NCBI GenBank assembly: GCA_900541785.1
Contig: UQKY01000017.1
Coordinates: 1 to 37,224, forward strand
Origin: an uncultured Collinsella sp.
GTDB lineage: Bacteria > Actinomycetota > Coriobacteriia > Coriobacteriales > Coriobacteriaceae
Direction of reading: 5' to 3'
DNA: 37,224 bases
Each line of letters starts with the position of its first letter. Position 1 is the stretch's first letter. The translations under genes were made by a program, and so were the position numbers. Below, piece by piece: positions 1 to 7,633 of the stretch. The notes beneath the pieces are model-generated. The model searched no databases. It had not been told where the DNA came from and was given only the letters and a program-made list of their open reading frames with translations.

Positions 1-55
1 GGACGCCGCCCTCTCAAGGCGGAGATCACCAGTTCGAATCTGGTACGGGCTACCA
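1..55 (+). tRNA. tRNA-Glu (anticodon CTC), 3' part only
   Basis: The window opens inside a tRNA. A five-pair anticodon stem (CCGCC at 6-10, GGCGG at 18-22) closes a seven-base loop whose central bases 13-15 are CTC, which reads the Glu codon GAG. A short variable loop, a T arm with the TTCGAAT loop, the 3' acceptor strand and an encoded CCA at 53-55 follow. The D arm and 5' acceptor strand lie upstream of the window, so identity rests on the anticodon alone. Confidence 0.88.
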
Positions 56-65
56 TGAATTAGAG

Positions 66-97
66 ACCCGGACTTCCCACGGAAGTTCGGGTTTTTT
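66..97 (+). terminator. Rho-independent terminator after tRNA-Glu
   Basis: A 12-bp stem (66-77 with 81-92, one G-U pair) closes a three-base loop and runs straight into TTTTTT. It lies 10 bases after the tRNA CCA end, so it ends the tRNA transcript. Confidence 0.9.
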
Positions 98-167
98 ATT
101 TCCGAGCAAACCATCTGCAATTCCCATTTGTCCCATAGCTTTACGTTCTGCTTGTGGCCCTTGCGGG

Positions 168-173
168 TACAAT
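168..173 (+). promoter_or_regulatory. Candidate -10 box for the flippase-like gene
   Basis: TACAAT lies 34 bases before the preferred ATG at 207, after the tRNA terminator. No good -35 is seen at 16-18 bp (TTCTGC at 146 is the nearest). If this box is real, transcription starts near 180, which rules out the in-frame ATG at 174 as the start. Confidence 0.35.
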
Positions 174-206
174 ATGCAAGATATTTGGACGGTCAGAAGG
201 AGCCTC

Positions 207-1511
207 ATGAAGGAGTCCTCTCAGCATACATCTAAGCCCCAGGTCGAGGTTGAGGCCTCGGGCGGCGATGACAACAAGGGTGCACGTCGTGGTGCCATTT
301 TTATCGGCGTCGTGCTGGTTGGCTATATCGTTTATCTGATTGCGACCGGTCAGATGGGTCAGTTCTGGGCCGCCATGTCGAGCGTCCAAGCGCCGTGGCT
401 CGTTGCTGCATGCTTTTGCATGTTCCTGTACCTGTTCTTTGGCATCGTTGCCTATGCGATCGCCGTCTGGCTCGATCCCAATTCGCCCGTCGGCATTCGC
501 GACCTGATCTCGGTCGAGGCGAGCGGCATCTTCTTTGGCAACCTCACGCCCATGATGATGGGCTCCACGCCTGCCCAGATCTACCGCCTGACCAAGGCAG
601 GCCAAAACGTCGGCGAGGCCGGTGCCACGCAGTTCACACGCTTTATCGTGTATCAGTTTGGTCTCGTTGCCTGGGGCGCCATTCTGCTGCTTGCCCGCAT
701 GCCGTTTTTCGCCGAGCGCTATGGCGACATGACGCTGCTGTGCGTCTTTAGCTTTGGCGGTCACTGCTGCATTCTGCTTGGCATCTTTGCCGTCGCGCTT
801 ATGCCCAAGACCGTCACGCGCGTCGCGCACTGCATTATCAATTGGCTCGAGCGAATGGGTGTCTCGGCCACCAAGATCGAGGGCTGGCGTACGTTTGTCG
901 ACGGCGAAATCTACTCGTTCTCCGAGAAGTTCAAGCTTTCGGCCGGCCACTTTTCGTCCATGCTGCTCACGGTGGTCATCACCATGTTGCAGCTGGCGTT
1001 TTTCTACCTCGTGCCGTATTTCCTGATGCTTGCCTTTGGACACCACGAAGTCGATTTTTTCTCGGTCATGGCCGCGAGCGCCTTTGTTCAACTCCTGAGC
1101 TCTGCTGTTCCCCTGCCCGGTGGCACCGGCGGCGCCGAGGGTGGCTTCGCGCTGTTCCTGGGTCATTTCTTTGGATCGGCGTCGACCGCCGGTTACCTGC
1201 TGTGGCGCCTCATTACGTTTATCGCGCCGACTATTTTGGCCGCGCCCCTGCTGGGCCTTAAGAGTGCTCACAACGAGAGTATCCATGCACGTTGGGATCG
1301 CGTGATGCGCAAGCTCGGACGAACGCCTCAGACGTCCTCTAAGCCTGCAAAGCCCCATCCTGTGCATGAGGTTACCGTGGATCCCAATCAGCATGCTCAG
1401 AAGGCTTCTGGGGCCGCCAAACCGGCGCATAAGGCCTATGTGCGCCAGACAGGCGACGGCATCCGCGTGTCCCCGGCTGCTTTGAACAAAAAGAGACTCC
1501 CTAAGGCGTAA
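207..1511 (+). CDS. Flippase-like membrane protein (lysylphosphatidylglycerol synthase TM-domain family)
   Basis: A 434-residue polytopic membrane protein. Long hydrophobic segments begin near residue 30 and recur to about residue 355. The family signature, Pro-Gly-Gly-Thr-Gly-Gly-Ala-Glu-Gly-Gly, sits in the C-terminal third. This is the TM domain of MprF-type lipid flippases and related proteins (UPF0104); no aminoacyl-transferase domain is attached, so a lipid or glycolipid translocase is more likely than a lysyl-PG synthase. The substrate cannot be read from sequence. The last ~80 residues are a basic, Pro/Ala/Lys-rich soluble tail. The ATG at 207 is preferred because AGAAGGAG precedes it; the ATG at 174 lacks a ribosome site and falls beside a possible -10 box. 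Confidence 0.82.
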   Translation: MKESSQHTSKPQVEVEASGGDDNKGARRGAIFIGVVLVGYIVYLIATGQMGQFWAAMSSVQAPWLVAACFCMFLYLFFGIVAYAIAVWLDPNSPVGIRDLISVEASGIFFGNLTPMMMGSTPAQIYRLTKAGQNVGEAGATQFTRFIVYQFGLVAWGAILLLARMPFFAERYGDMTLLCVFSFGGHCCILLGIFAVALMPKTVTRVAHCIINWLERMGVSATKIEGWRTFVDGEIYSFSEKFKLSAGHFSSMLLTVVITMLQLAFFYLVPYFLMLAFGHHEVDFFSVMAASAFVQLLSSAVPLPGGTGGAEGGFALFLGHFFGSASTAGYLLWRLITFIAPTILAAPLLGLKSAHNESIHARWDRVMRKLGRTPQTSSKPAKPHPVHEVTVDPNQHAQKASGAAKPAHKAYVRQTGDGIRVSPAALNKKRLPKA

Positions 1512-1600
1512 TAGTTGGTCGTGCGTTCTTCATGTTGCCGGGCATTTATGTGCCGGATGGGGGATAATCCTCTTACGTAGATTAACTCTCATCTGTTGAT

Positions 1601-1614
1601 GAATGCTCGCATTC
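1601..1614. promoter_or_regulatory. Small dyad before the TetR gene, possible autoregulatory operator
   Basis: GAATG and CATTC form an inverted repeat separated by four bases (CTCG), ending just before the ribosome-binding site GAAGGGA. TetR proteins often bind dyads near their own promoters. The arms are only 5 bp, so chance is possible. Confidence 0.25.
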
Positions 1615-1629
1615 CGAAGGGACACAACC

Positions 1630-2241
1630 ATGGCCACCAGCAAACCGCGCCTCGATCGCCGCATCGTTCGCAGCCGCAATGCCATCCTTTCTGCGTTTGA
1701 GCGCCTGTTGATGGATAAGCCGCTTGCCGACATTACGGTGAGTGCCATCGCACGTGAGGCAAATGTCGACCGCAAGACCTTTTACGTACACTTCGGTACG
1801 GTTGACGGCCTGCTCGATGCCATCGCCGTTGATGTGGTGGTGATGATTGCCGACTCGGTCGAGAAAACGCTTGCTTCCATGGACGGCGACACGAACGAGC
1901 GTGCCCTCGGAGCGGCGGCAACGTTTTTTAAGACCATCAACGAGGCACTTTGCAATAACCTCGTGCTCAATCGCCAACTGATTGAAAACATCCCGCTCGA
2001 CGATTTTATGACGCGTTTGCGCGTGCCGCTCGAGCATGAGATTGCCGAGCGCGACCTGCTGCCCCACGGCCTCAAGGACGAGATGTTCGATTACTACCTG
2101 GCGTTTCTGTTGTCCGGTATCATCGGCATCTATCGCACGTGGGCGCTGTCGGGCGGCTCGGTTCCCATTGAGCGTGTCTCGGCGGTCGCCAACGACCTGA
2201 CTCTTAACGGCCTGTCGAGCCTGGAGTCTCGCTTGGAATAG
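1630..2241 (+). CDS. TetR/AcrR-family transcriptional regulator
   Basis: A 203-residue protein. Residues ~10-60 form a TetR helix-turn-helix, including a segment reading ITVSAIAREANVDRKTFYVH, with the usual TFYxHF ending of the recognition helix. The remainder is an all-helical ligand-binding/dimerisation domain of normal length. The start at 1630 is chosen because GAAGGGA lies 7 bases upstream; the in-frame ATG at 1603 has no such site. The upstream neighbour on the same strand is the flippase-like gene and the downstream neighbour is the convergent radical SAM gene, so the target is not obvious. The ligand is unknown. Confidence 0.88.
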   Translation: MATSKPRLDRRIVRSRNAILSAFERLLMDKPLADITVSAIAREANVDRKTFYVHFGTVDGLLDAIAVDVVVMIADSVEKTLASMDGDTNERALGAAATFFKTINEALCNNLVLNRQLIENIPLDDFMTRLRVPLEHEIAERDLLPHGLKDEMFDYYLAFLLSGIIGIYRTWALSGGSVPIERVSAVANDLTLNGLSSLESRLE

Positions 2242-2276
2242 ACCTTCTGGTGGCAACTGACCTTCTGTTGGCAACT
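2241..2276 (+). repeat. Two tandem 18-bp units
   Basis: GACCTTCTGGTGGCAACT is followed directly by GACCTTCTGTTGGCAACT, with one base different. The first unit begins on the last base of the TetR stop codon. There are only two copies and no function is visible. Confidence 0.7.
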
Positions 2277-2298
2277 GCTTCCATCAGCTCCTTAATGA

Positions 2299-2363
2299 GT
2301 TGCGGTGAAATAGTGTCTGTTTTTGCTGGTAGAAGGCATAATCAGACACTATTTCACCGCAAC
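2299..2363. repeat. 65-bp hairpin repeat, copy 1
   Basis: It begins GTTGCGGTGAAATAG and ends with the reverse complement CTATTTCACCGCAAC. In this copy pairing runs perfectly for 21 bp and continues with interruptions. It lies in the convergent gap between the TetR and radical SAM genes. The same 65-bp family recurs at 4018, 20257 and, split by an IS, at 20599/21936. Confidence 0.93.
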
Positions 2364-2386
2364 TTAGGGGATATATGTCATATATG

Positions 2387-2430
2387 GCGCGGGCGCCCCA
2401 AAATGCCTTGAGGCACCCGCGCGTTTGTAT
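2387..2430. terminator. Candidate terminator between convergent genes
   Basis: GCGCGGGCGCC (2387-2397) pairs with GGCACCCGCGC (2412-2422) with one wobble-type difference. On the plus strand it is followed by GTTTGTATT, a weak U-tract. It could end the TetR transcript; on the minus strand it follows the radical SAM stop but lacks a U-run. Confidence 0.45.
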
Positions 2431-2448
2431 TCTATCGATGATGGGGTA

Positions 2449-3882
2449 CTAGCAGTTTGATTTAAGCTTGCGGCCCTGCTTTTCAAACTTGTGCATATCG
2501 CTATCGGCCATGCCCTGTGTCATATCGTCATGGCGCTTGGTGTAGAGCGGATCTTTGGGGTCGTTCCAAATGCGCTCTGCCACGGATGACCAAGCTTTGG
2601 CGGCGGCACGGGTCTTCTCGCGCAGTTGTTCGGGAGACTCCTTCTCTACCAAGTCGGTGCTCATGGCGCCTGCCTCTGCGACCATTTTGGGCAGCACATC
2701 GGGGTTCTCGAGCATGGGGCAAGGCTTGAGGTAGTTGTCGTTAAAAGGCTGGCCTTCGTAGTACTTCATAAAGAGGGGAGAGCGCAGCGCATCAAGCAGG
2801 CTCACGTTGTGGATGTTGGCGTTGGAGTAGTGGATGAACACGCACGGCTCCACGTCGCCCGCCGCATTGATGTGCAGATAGCGGCGGCCGCCGGCGATAC
2901 AGCCGCCCACGAACTCACCGTCATTTTGGAAATCGAGGGTAAAGAGGGGCTTTTTCTCTCGCATCTCGCGAATAAAATGATACATGTGTTCGCGCTGCTC
3001 AGGCGTGGGCATAAGCTCGTTGGTGGCATTGCGGCCGACCGGCATAAAGTAGAAATACCAGCAGAAGAGCGCGCCCTCGCGAATCATCCAGTCCATGTTT
3101 TCCTCGGTGGCGACGGTATCGGCGTTGGCGCTGGTCCAGCACGTCGAGATTCCAAACGGCAGTTTTCGCTCACGCAAAAGTTTCATGGCGTGTTCGATCT
3201 TTTCGTACGTGCCCTCGCCACGGCGGGCGTTGGTGGTGTGCTCGTTGCCCTCGGCGCTGATGGCAGGGACAAAGTTTGCAACGCGGATCATGTCATCACA
3301 GAACGCCTCGTCGATGAGCGTGGAATTGGTGAAGCAGAGAAACACGCAGTCCTGATGTTTTTCGCAAATTCTGATCAGGTCGTGCTTGCGGACGAGCGGC
3401 TCGCCGCCGGTATAGATGTAGATATGCGTGCCGAGCTCTTTGCCCTGCGTGACGATAGAGTCGATGTCATCGAAGGACAGATTCTGCTTATAGCCATACT
3501 CGGCGGCCCAGCAGCCCGTGCAATGCAGGTTGCAGGCACTTGTGGGGTCGAGCAGGATGGCCCACGGAATATTGCACTGGTATTTCTCGCGGTTCTCTTC
3601 CTGTTGGGGCCAAGCCAGCAGGTTGCCGTCGATTATAAGCGCCTTGAGCAACTTGGTGCGCATTTTGGGATTGAGGTCGAAGATGCGCATGATCAGGTCA
3701 TACCAATTGCCGCGACTCTTGATGACGTTGGTAAACGCCTCGCGCTGTACGGGAAATACGCGATTGGGGACCAGTTTGTTCACGAGGTCCATGATTTTGT
3801 CGATGTTTTCTTGCGGGTTGTCGTCGAGATAATCGATGAGCTTGTTGAGCGCTGCACGCTCTGCTGACTGTGTAAGCGACAT
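2449..3882 (-). CDS. Radical SAM protein with SPASM-like C-terminal cysteines
   Basis: A 477-residue protein. The radical SAM cluster motif CxxxCxxC is at Cys117, Cys121 and Cys124 (CNLHCTGC), and a GGEP motif follows at ~159-162. Together these show a 4Fe-4S enzyme that cleaves S-adenosylmethionine. Further cysteines at ~328, 347 and 388, around a GDVEPC segment, look like a SPASM/twitch auxiliary cluster domain, and the protein ends in Cys. About 100 helical residues precede the radical SAM barrel. AAAGGA lies seven bases before the ATG. No peptide substrate, precursor or maturase partner is visible nearby, so the substrate is unknown. It converges on the TetR gene; copy 2 of the 65-bp repeat lies upstream. 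Confidence 0.85.
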   Translation of the reverse strand: MSLTQSAERAALNKLIDYLDDNPQENIDKIMDLVNKLVPNRVFPVQREAFTNVIKSRGNWYDLIMRIFDLNPKMRTKLLKALIIDGNLLAWPQQEENREKYQCNIPWAILLDPTSACNLHCTGCWAAEYGYKQNLSFDDIDSIVTQGKELGTHIYIYTGGEPLVRKHDLIRICEKHQDCVFLCFTNSTLIDEAFCDDMIRVANFVPAISAEGNEHTTNARRGEGTYEKIEHAMKLLRERKLPFGISTCWTSANADTVATEENMDWMIREGALFCWYFYFMPVGRNATNELMPTPEQREHMYHFIREMREKKPLFTLDFQNDGEFVGGCIAGGRRYLHINAAGDVEPCVFIHYSNANIHNVSLLDALRSPLFMKYYEGQPFNDNYLKPCPMLENPDVLPKMVAEAGAMSTDLVEKESPEQLREKTRAAAKAWSSVAERIWNDPKDPLYTKRHDDMTQGMADSDMHKFEKQGRKLKSNC

Positions 3883-4017
3883 GGGTATATCCTTTCACGT
3901 GTGCTTTGTGTGTGATAATACCCACTTGTGGATTAAACGAAGTATAAAGATTTGCAATGTGTCTATTCAACGAATCAATTTGATTTGGGGTGAAGCGTTA
4001 TACCTGACGCTATCTAA

Positions 4018-4082
4018 GTTGCGGTGAAATAGGGTCAGATATGGCCTTTTAGCAGCATAAACAGTCTCTATTTCACCGCAAC
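4018..4082. repeat. 65-bp hairpin repeat, copy 2
   Basis: It has the same outer arms as copy 1 (GTTGCGGTGAAATAG and its reverse complement, 65 bp in total) but a different, partly paired interior. It ends 15 bases past the 3' end of the ABC permease gene. Extending the arms by AA/TT, the element is flanked on both sides by ATCT, a possible 4-bp target duplication. Confidence 0.93.
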
Positions 4083-4097
4083 TTATCTGGTGTTGGC

Positions 4098-5312
4098 TTA
4101 CTGGTAGCGGAGGCACTCGACGGGGTCGAGTTTTGCTGCTCGGCGGGCGGGATAGAAGCCAAAGATCACGCCGATGCCGACGGAGACCGCAAAGGCCAGC
4201 AGCACCGTGGCGATCGAAAAACTCGGCGTTATGGTACCGCTGGCACCGAGCTCGCCAAGCACGCCGGAACCCGCGGCGAACATCGCTAGACCCCAGGCAA
4301 GCAGATAGCCAATCAGGACACCCAGCAGGCCACCGGTGACGCAAAGCGCTGAGGACTCGGCCAAAAACTGTGCGGTGATATCGCGACGGCTGGCACCCAA
4401 AGCTCGACGAATCCCGATCTCGCGGATACGCTCGGTCACATTGGTGAGCATCATATTCATGATGCCGATACCGCCCACGAGCAGCGAAATGCTGGCAACG
4501 GCGCCCATGATGAGTGAGAACGCGCCCATAAAGGAATTGAGGGCGTCGATGGCGCTTTTCATGGAGGTTGCCGATACACTGTCGTACTCATCATCCTCCG
4601 CGATGCCCTTCATATTGCGCACCTTGGATTCAATCGTCTTGCACAACTCGTCCACGTCCGTGCCCTCGGCGGCGAGCGCCGTTACGCTGGGAAACGACGG
4701 ATTCTCGTCGCCAAAGAGGCCCGAGATGGTCTCGCGCGGCATGTATAGCGTGAGCGAGCCCATGGAGTCGCTGCCGCCGTCGATAACACCGACAATCTGC
4801 ACCTCGCCGTTGGAGACCTTAATGGTCTTGCCCACCGCGTCCTGCTCGTTGCTGTACAGCTGATCGGCGCCGCCACGGCTGATGAGCGCCACGCGTGCGC
4901 CAGATTGGGACTCGGCCTGGGTGTAGGTGTGCCCCGCGACGAGCTTGCTGGCGCCCACCGCGTCGAGCATGTCGCTATCGACGCCCTGCGCCATGACGGT
5001 ATAGCTTTTGTCACCGGCCTTGTACTCGGTATAGGCGCTGTCCACGATGCCGATCTGCTCGATCTGCGGCACCATTTTGCGAAGCTTCTCAACGTCCGAC
5101 TCGGTGAGCTCTTGCGATGAATAAATCTGCACCATACGCGCGGCGTTGAGGCCCAGGCTGTTGACCAGGCTGTTTTGGATACCGCCGATAAGCGAGGTCA
5201 TGGCAATGACGGAGGCGATGCCGATAACAATGCCCAGGATGGTGAGTAGGCTGCGTCCCTTGTTGGCCTCGAGGGAGTGAAGGGCTTCTTGGATAAGGTC
5301 GCGCGTGCTCAT
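4098..5312 (-). CDS. MacB/FtsX-type ABC transporter permease
   Basis: A 404-residue inner-membrane permease. An N-terminal amphipathic/TM segment (~20-43, containing TILGIVIGIASVIAMTSL) is followed by a ~220-residue extracellular MacB periplasmic-core-like domain. Three C-terminal TM helices form the FtsX domain and the protein ends FYPARRAAKLDPVECLRYQ, the classical end of this family. It overlaps the ATPase gene by 4 bases (ATGA), so the two are translationally coupled. With the adaptor gene it makes a MacAB-type exporter, likely for a peptide, antimicrobial or lipid; the substrate cannot be read from sequence. Confidence 0.92.
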   Translation of the reverse strand: MSTRDLIQEALHSLEANKGRSLLTILGIVIGIASVIAMTSLIGGIQNSLVNSLGLNAARMVQIYSSQELTESDVEKLRKMVPQIEQIGIVDSAYTEYKAGDKSYTVMAQGVDSDMLDAVGASKLVAGHTYTQAESQSGARVALISRGGADQLYSNEQDAVGKTIKVSNGEVQIVGVIDGGSDSMGSLTLYMPRETISGLFGDENPSFPSVTALAAEGTDVDELCKTIESKVRNMKGIAEDDEYDSVSATSMKSAIDALNSFMGAFSLIMGAVASISLLVGGIGIMNMMLTNVTERIREIGIRRALGASRRDITAQFLAESSALCVTGGLLGVLIGYLLAWGLAMFAAGSGVLGELGASGTITPSFSIATVLLAFAVSVGIGVIFGFYPARRAAKLDPVECLRYQ

Positions 5313-6082
5313 GCCTTCACTCCTTTCGTCGGGTTGGCGTGTGCGGAAATCATGGGCAGGTTATCAATGGCGCCACGCAGGGTCTGCGGCGCGTGCGCGA
5401 TGTATGCGCCATCGTGGATCCGGCCGTCACGAATGGTTACGGCGCGGTCGGCCTCGGCGGCGATACCGGGGTCATGCGTGATGAGCACGATGGTCTTGCC
5501 GCGTTCCTGGAGTTTGTGGAAGGTCTCCATCACGAGTGCTCCGGTGGCGGAGTCCAGGTTTCCCGTCGGCTCGTCGGCCAGAATGATGGGCGGATCGTTG
5601 ACGAGGGCGCGCGCGATGGCAACCCTCTGCATCTGTCCGCCCGAGAGCTCGGAGATGCGGTGGTCCCAGTGGTCGACCGGCAGCGTGACGGCTTGCAGCG
5701 CATGGACGGCGCGCATCTCACGCTGAGCCCGCGGCACGTTGGTGTACGACAGCGGCAGCATAACGTTTTCGATGACCGATAGGCGCGGCAGCAGGTTAAA
5801 GCTCTGAAAGACAAAGCCGATGCTCAGGGCGCGGACTTCGGTGAGCTCGTCATCGTCGAGCTCTGCCACGTTGAGGCCCTGCAGGTAATAATCGCCTGCC
5901 GTCGGCTTGTCCAGGCAGCCCAGGATATTCATGAGCGTTGACTTGCCCGAGCCCGAAGGGCCGGTAATGGCCACGAACTCGCCGGGATTCACTGCCAGGC
6001 TCACGTTATGCAGGATATGGGCGCAGCCGGCCTCGCTCTCAAAAATGCGATGCACGTTGCGGATGTCGATGACGGGACGCAT
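5309..6082 (-). CDS. ABC transporter ATP-binding protein (MacB/LolD type)
   Basis: A 257-residue nucleotide-binding subunit with all expected motifs in order: Walker A GPSGSGKST (~residues 40-48), Q-loop region FVFQSFNLLPRLSVIENVMLP, signature LSGGQMQRVAIARAL, Walker B IILADEPTGNLD and the switch histidine in ITHD. The sequence is of the MacB/LolD/FtsE class that drives mechanotransmission rather than substrate channelling. Its ATG overlaps the adaptor stop by one base (TAATG) and its own end overlaps the permease start by four bases, so the three genes form a tight operon. Confidence 0.95.
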   Translation of the reverse strand: MRPVIDIRNVHRIFESEAGCAHILHNVSLAVNPGEFVAITGPSGSGKSTLMNILGCLDKPTAGDYYLQGLNVAELDDDELTEVRALSIGFVFQSFNLLPRLSVIENVMLPLSYTNVPRAQREMRAVHALQAVTLPVDHWDHRISELSGGQMQRVAIARALVNDPPIILADEPTGNLDSATGALVMETFHKLQERGKTIVLITHDPGIAAEADRAVTIRDGRIHDGAYIAHAPQTLRGAIDNLPMISAHANPTKGVKA

Positions 6083-7503
6083 TACATGCCCTCGTCGGCA
6101 GACATGCTGCCAGAGTCGCCACCGTCGGCCGTCATGCCTGCGCCGGTATCCACGATGAGGGTGTCGCCGTCGCGCAGTTTGGTGACCGGCACGTCCGCGT
6201 TAATCTCGTTGCCCTGGTCATCGCGCTTGACCTGCGTCTTTCCGACCACGGCATCGTTATCGTTTTGCGTCACGACGGTTACCTTTACGCGTCGGGTCTG
6301 TTTGCCTTCGCCGTCGGTTGCTACGTTGACGTAATAGTTTTCGCCATCCTCGGTCATGAGCGCCATGGTCGGCACCATCACCACATCGTCGAGCTGTTCG
6401 GTCACCACCGAGACCTCGGCGGTCATGCCCGGCTTGAGGCGCGCGTCGGGCGCCTCGATCAAAATGTCGACGTTAAAGGTCACGCTTCCGCCGCCACCGT
6501 TGGCGGCGTCGGAGTTTGCCACCGAAGCGATTGCGGTGACCGTTCCCTGGCTCACGATATCGGGAAAGGCCGGATAGGTAACATTGGCGCTCTGTCCAAC
6601 GGCGATTTTGGCGATATCCTTTTCACCCACCTGAACGGTGACCTTCATCTTGGAGAGGTCGGCGATCTGCATGCACTGCTTGCCGCCGCTCGTATCGCCT
6701 TCGCCCATAATCATGCCGCCCGTCACCGTGGCGCCGACCTTGGCGTTGAGCTCGACGATACTGCCCGAGCTGGGCGCGGTCACGGTGCGCTCGGCGGCTT
6801 TGGCGTTGGCCTGGTCCAGGGTCGCCTGGGCTGAGGCTAGGTTGCGTTGGGCGCTCGAGACGGCACTCGTGTCGGCGGTGCCGGTGACGCCACTCGCGCC
6901 TACTGCATCTGCGTCAGGCGCCGAGGCGGCTTGGGCGGCAGCTACCGCTTTCTGTGCGTTGGCGAGGTCTTCCTGTGCCGCCGCCACCGCGCGCTGTGCA
7001 TCGGCAACGTTGCGATCGAGCTCGTCGTTTTTAATGGTCATGAGCACGTCGCCCTCGTTGACGTACTGGCCGGCTTGCACGTTGATCGATGCCACCGTGC
7101 CGTCGACAGAAGGGGAGACCACCGAAGCCGAGATGGGCTTGAGCTGACCTTTAGCCTCGACGGTGGTCGTAAACGTGCCCTCGGTGACCATGTCGGTCAC
7201 CGGCCCGTTAGTACCTGCGGGCCGCGCGTTGATGACGAAGGTCACGACAACGGCGATGAGCACAATGGCGGCCACGACGCCGGCTGCAATGCCGCGTTGG
7301 ATGAGCTTTTTGCGCCGACGCTCGGCACGCTTCGCCTTGAGCTTGGCGTAGGCCTCTTCGTCAGAAATCTCGGTTGTATCGCTTGTGCTGCCGTTTTGCT
7401 GTGTGGCGTACACGTTTGTTAAGAGGGGAAGCGTTTCGGTGGCACCCTCGGGCGCTCGCTCGGAATCATTCGGTCCCGGGTTGATGGTGGGGACATTCGG
7501 CAT
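6082..7503 (-). CDS. HlyD/MacA-like efflux adaptor protein
   Basis: A 473-residue membrane-fusion-type adaptor. Residues 1-55 are soluble; a Lys/Arg-rich stretch (~55-68) precedes one TM helix (~70-93). Outside, a split biotinyl-lipoyl domain (ending VNEGDVLMTIKNDELD) flanks an Ala/Gln-rich coiled-coil hairpin (~160-240), followed by beta-barrel domains. This is the MacA/YknX layout, here without an outer-membrane channel, as is usual for single-membrane bacteria. The start is set at 7503 because AAAGGAG lies six bases upstream; an in-frame start at 7566 would add 21 residues without a ribosome site. The C-terminus is Gly/Asp/Ser-rich. Confidence 0.9.
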   Translation of the reverse strand: MPNVPTINPGPNDSERAPEGATETLPLLTNVYATQQNGSTSDTTEISDEEAYAKLKAKRAERRRKKLIQRGIAAGVVAAIVLIAVVVTFVINARPAGTNGPVTDMVTEGTFTTTVEAKGQLKPISASVVSPSVDGTVASINVQAGQYVNEGDVLMTIKNDELDRNVADAQRAVAAAQEDLANAQKAVAAAQAASAPDADAVGASGVTGTADTSAVSSAQRNLASAQATLDQANAKAAERTVTAPSSGSIVELNAKVGATVTGGMIMGEGDTSGGKQCMQIADLSKMKVTVQVGEKDIAKIAVGQSANVTYPAFPDIVSQGTVTAIASVANSDAANGGGGSVTFNVDILIEAPDARLKPGMTAEVSVVTEQLDDVVMVPTMALMTEDGENYYVNVATDGEGKQTRRVKVTVVTQNDNDAVVGKTQVKRDDQGNEINADVPVTKLRDGDTLIVDTGAGMTADGGDSGSMSADEGM

Positions 7504-7539
7504 GGCGTCTCCTTTATAGAAAGTTCCTCGATAAGTATA

Positions 7540-7565
7540 TGCGCCCGTCGCGAGAGGCGGGCGCA
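7540..7565 (-). terminator. Hairpin between the L,D-transpeptidase and the export operon
   Basis: TGCGCCCG (7540-7547) pairs perfectly with CGGGCGCA (7558-7565). It lies 69 bases past the transpeptidase stop on the minus strand and is followed by TATACTTAT rather than a clean U-run. It may end the transpeptidase transcript, while the TATACT may serve as a -10 for the export operon. Confidence 0.5.
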
Positions 7566-7633
7566 TTATGGCAGTATCTTTCGGAACTGTTAGATTGGAG
7601 CGTCAGTTCCCCGTTGTGCGAAGGCGTGATTCC

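Noticed and set aside
2299..4082. A CRISPR array based on the recurring GTTGCGGTGAAAT sequence
   Set aside because: The copies are far apart, are inverted pairs within one element, and have no regular repeat-spacer alternation or cas genes nearby.
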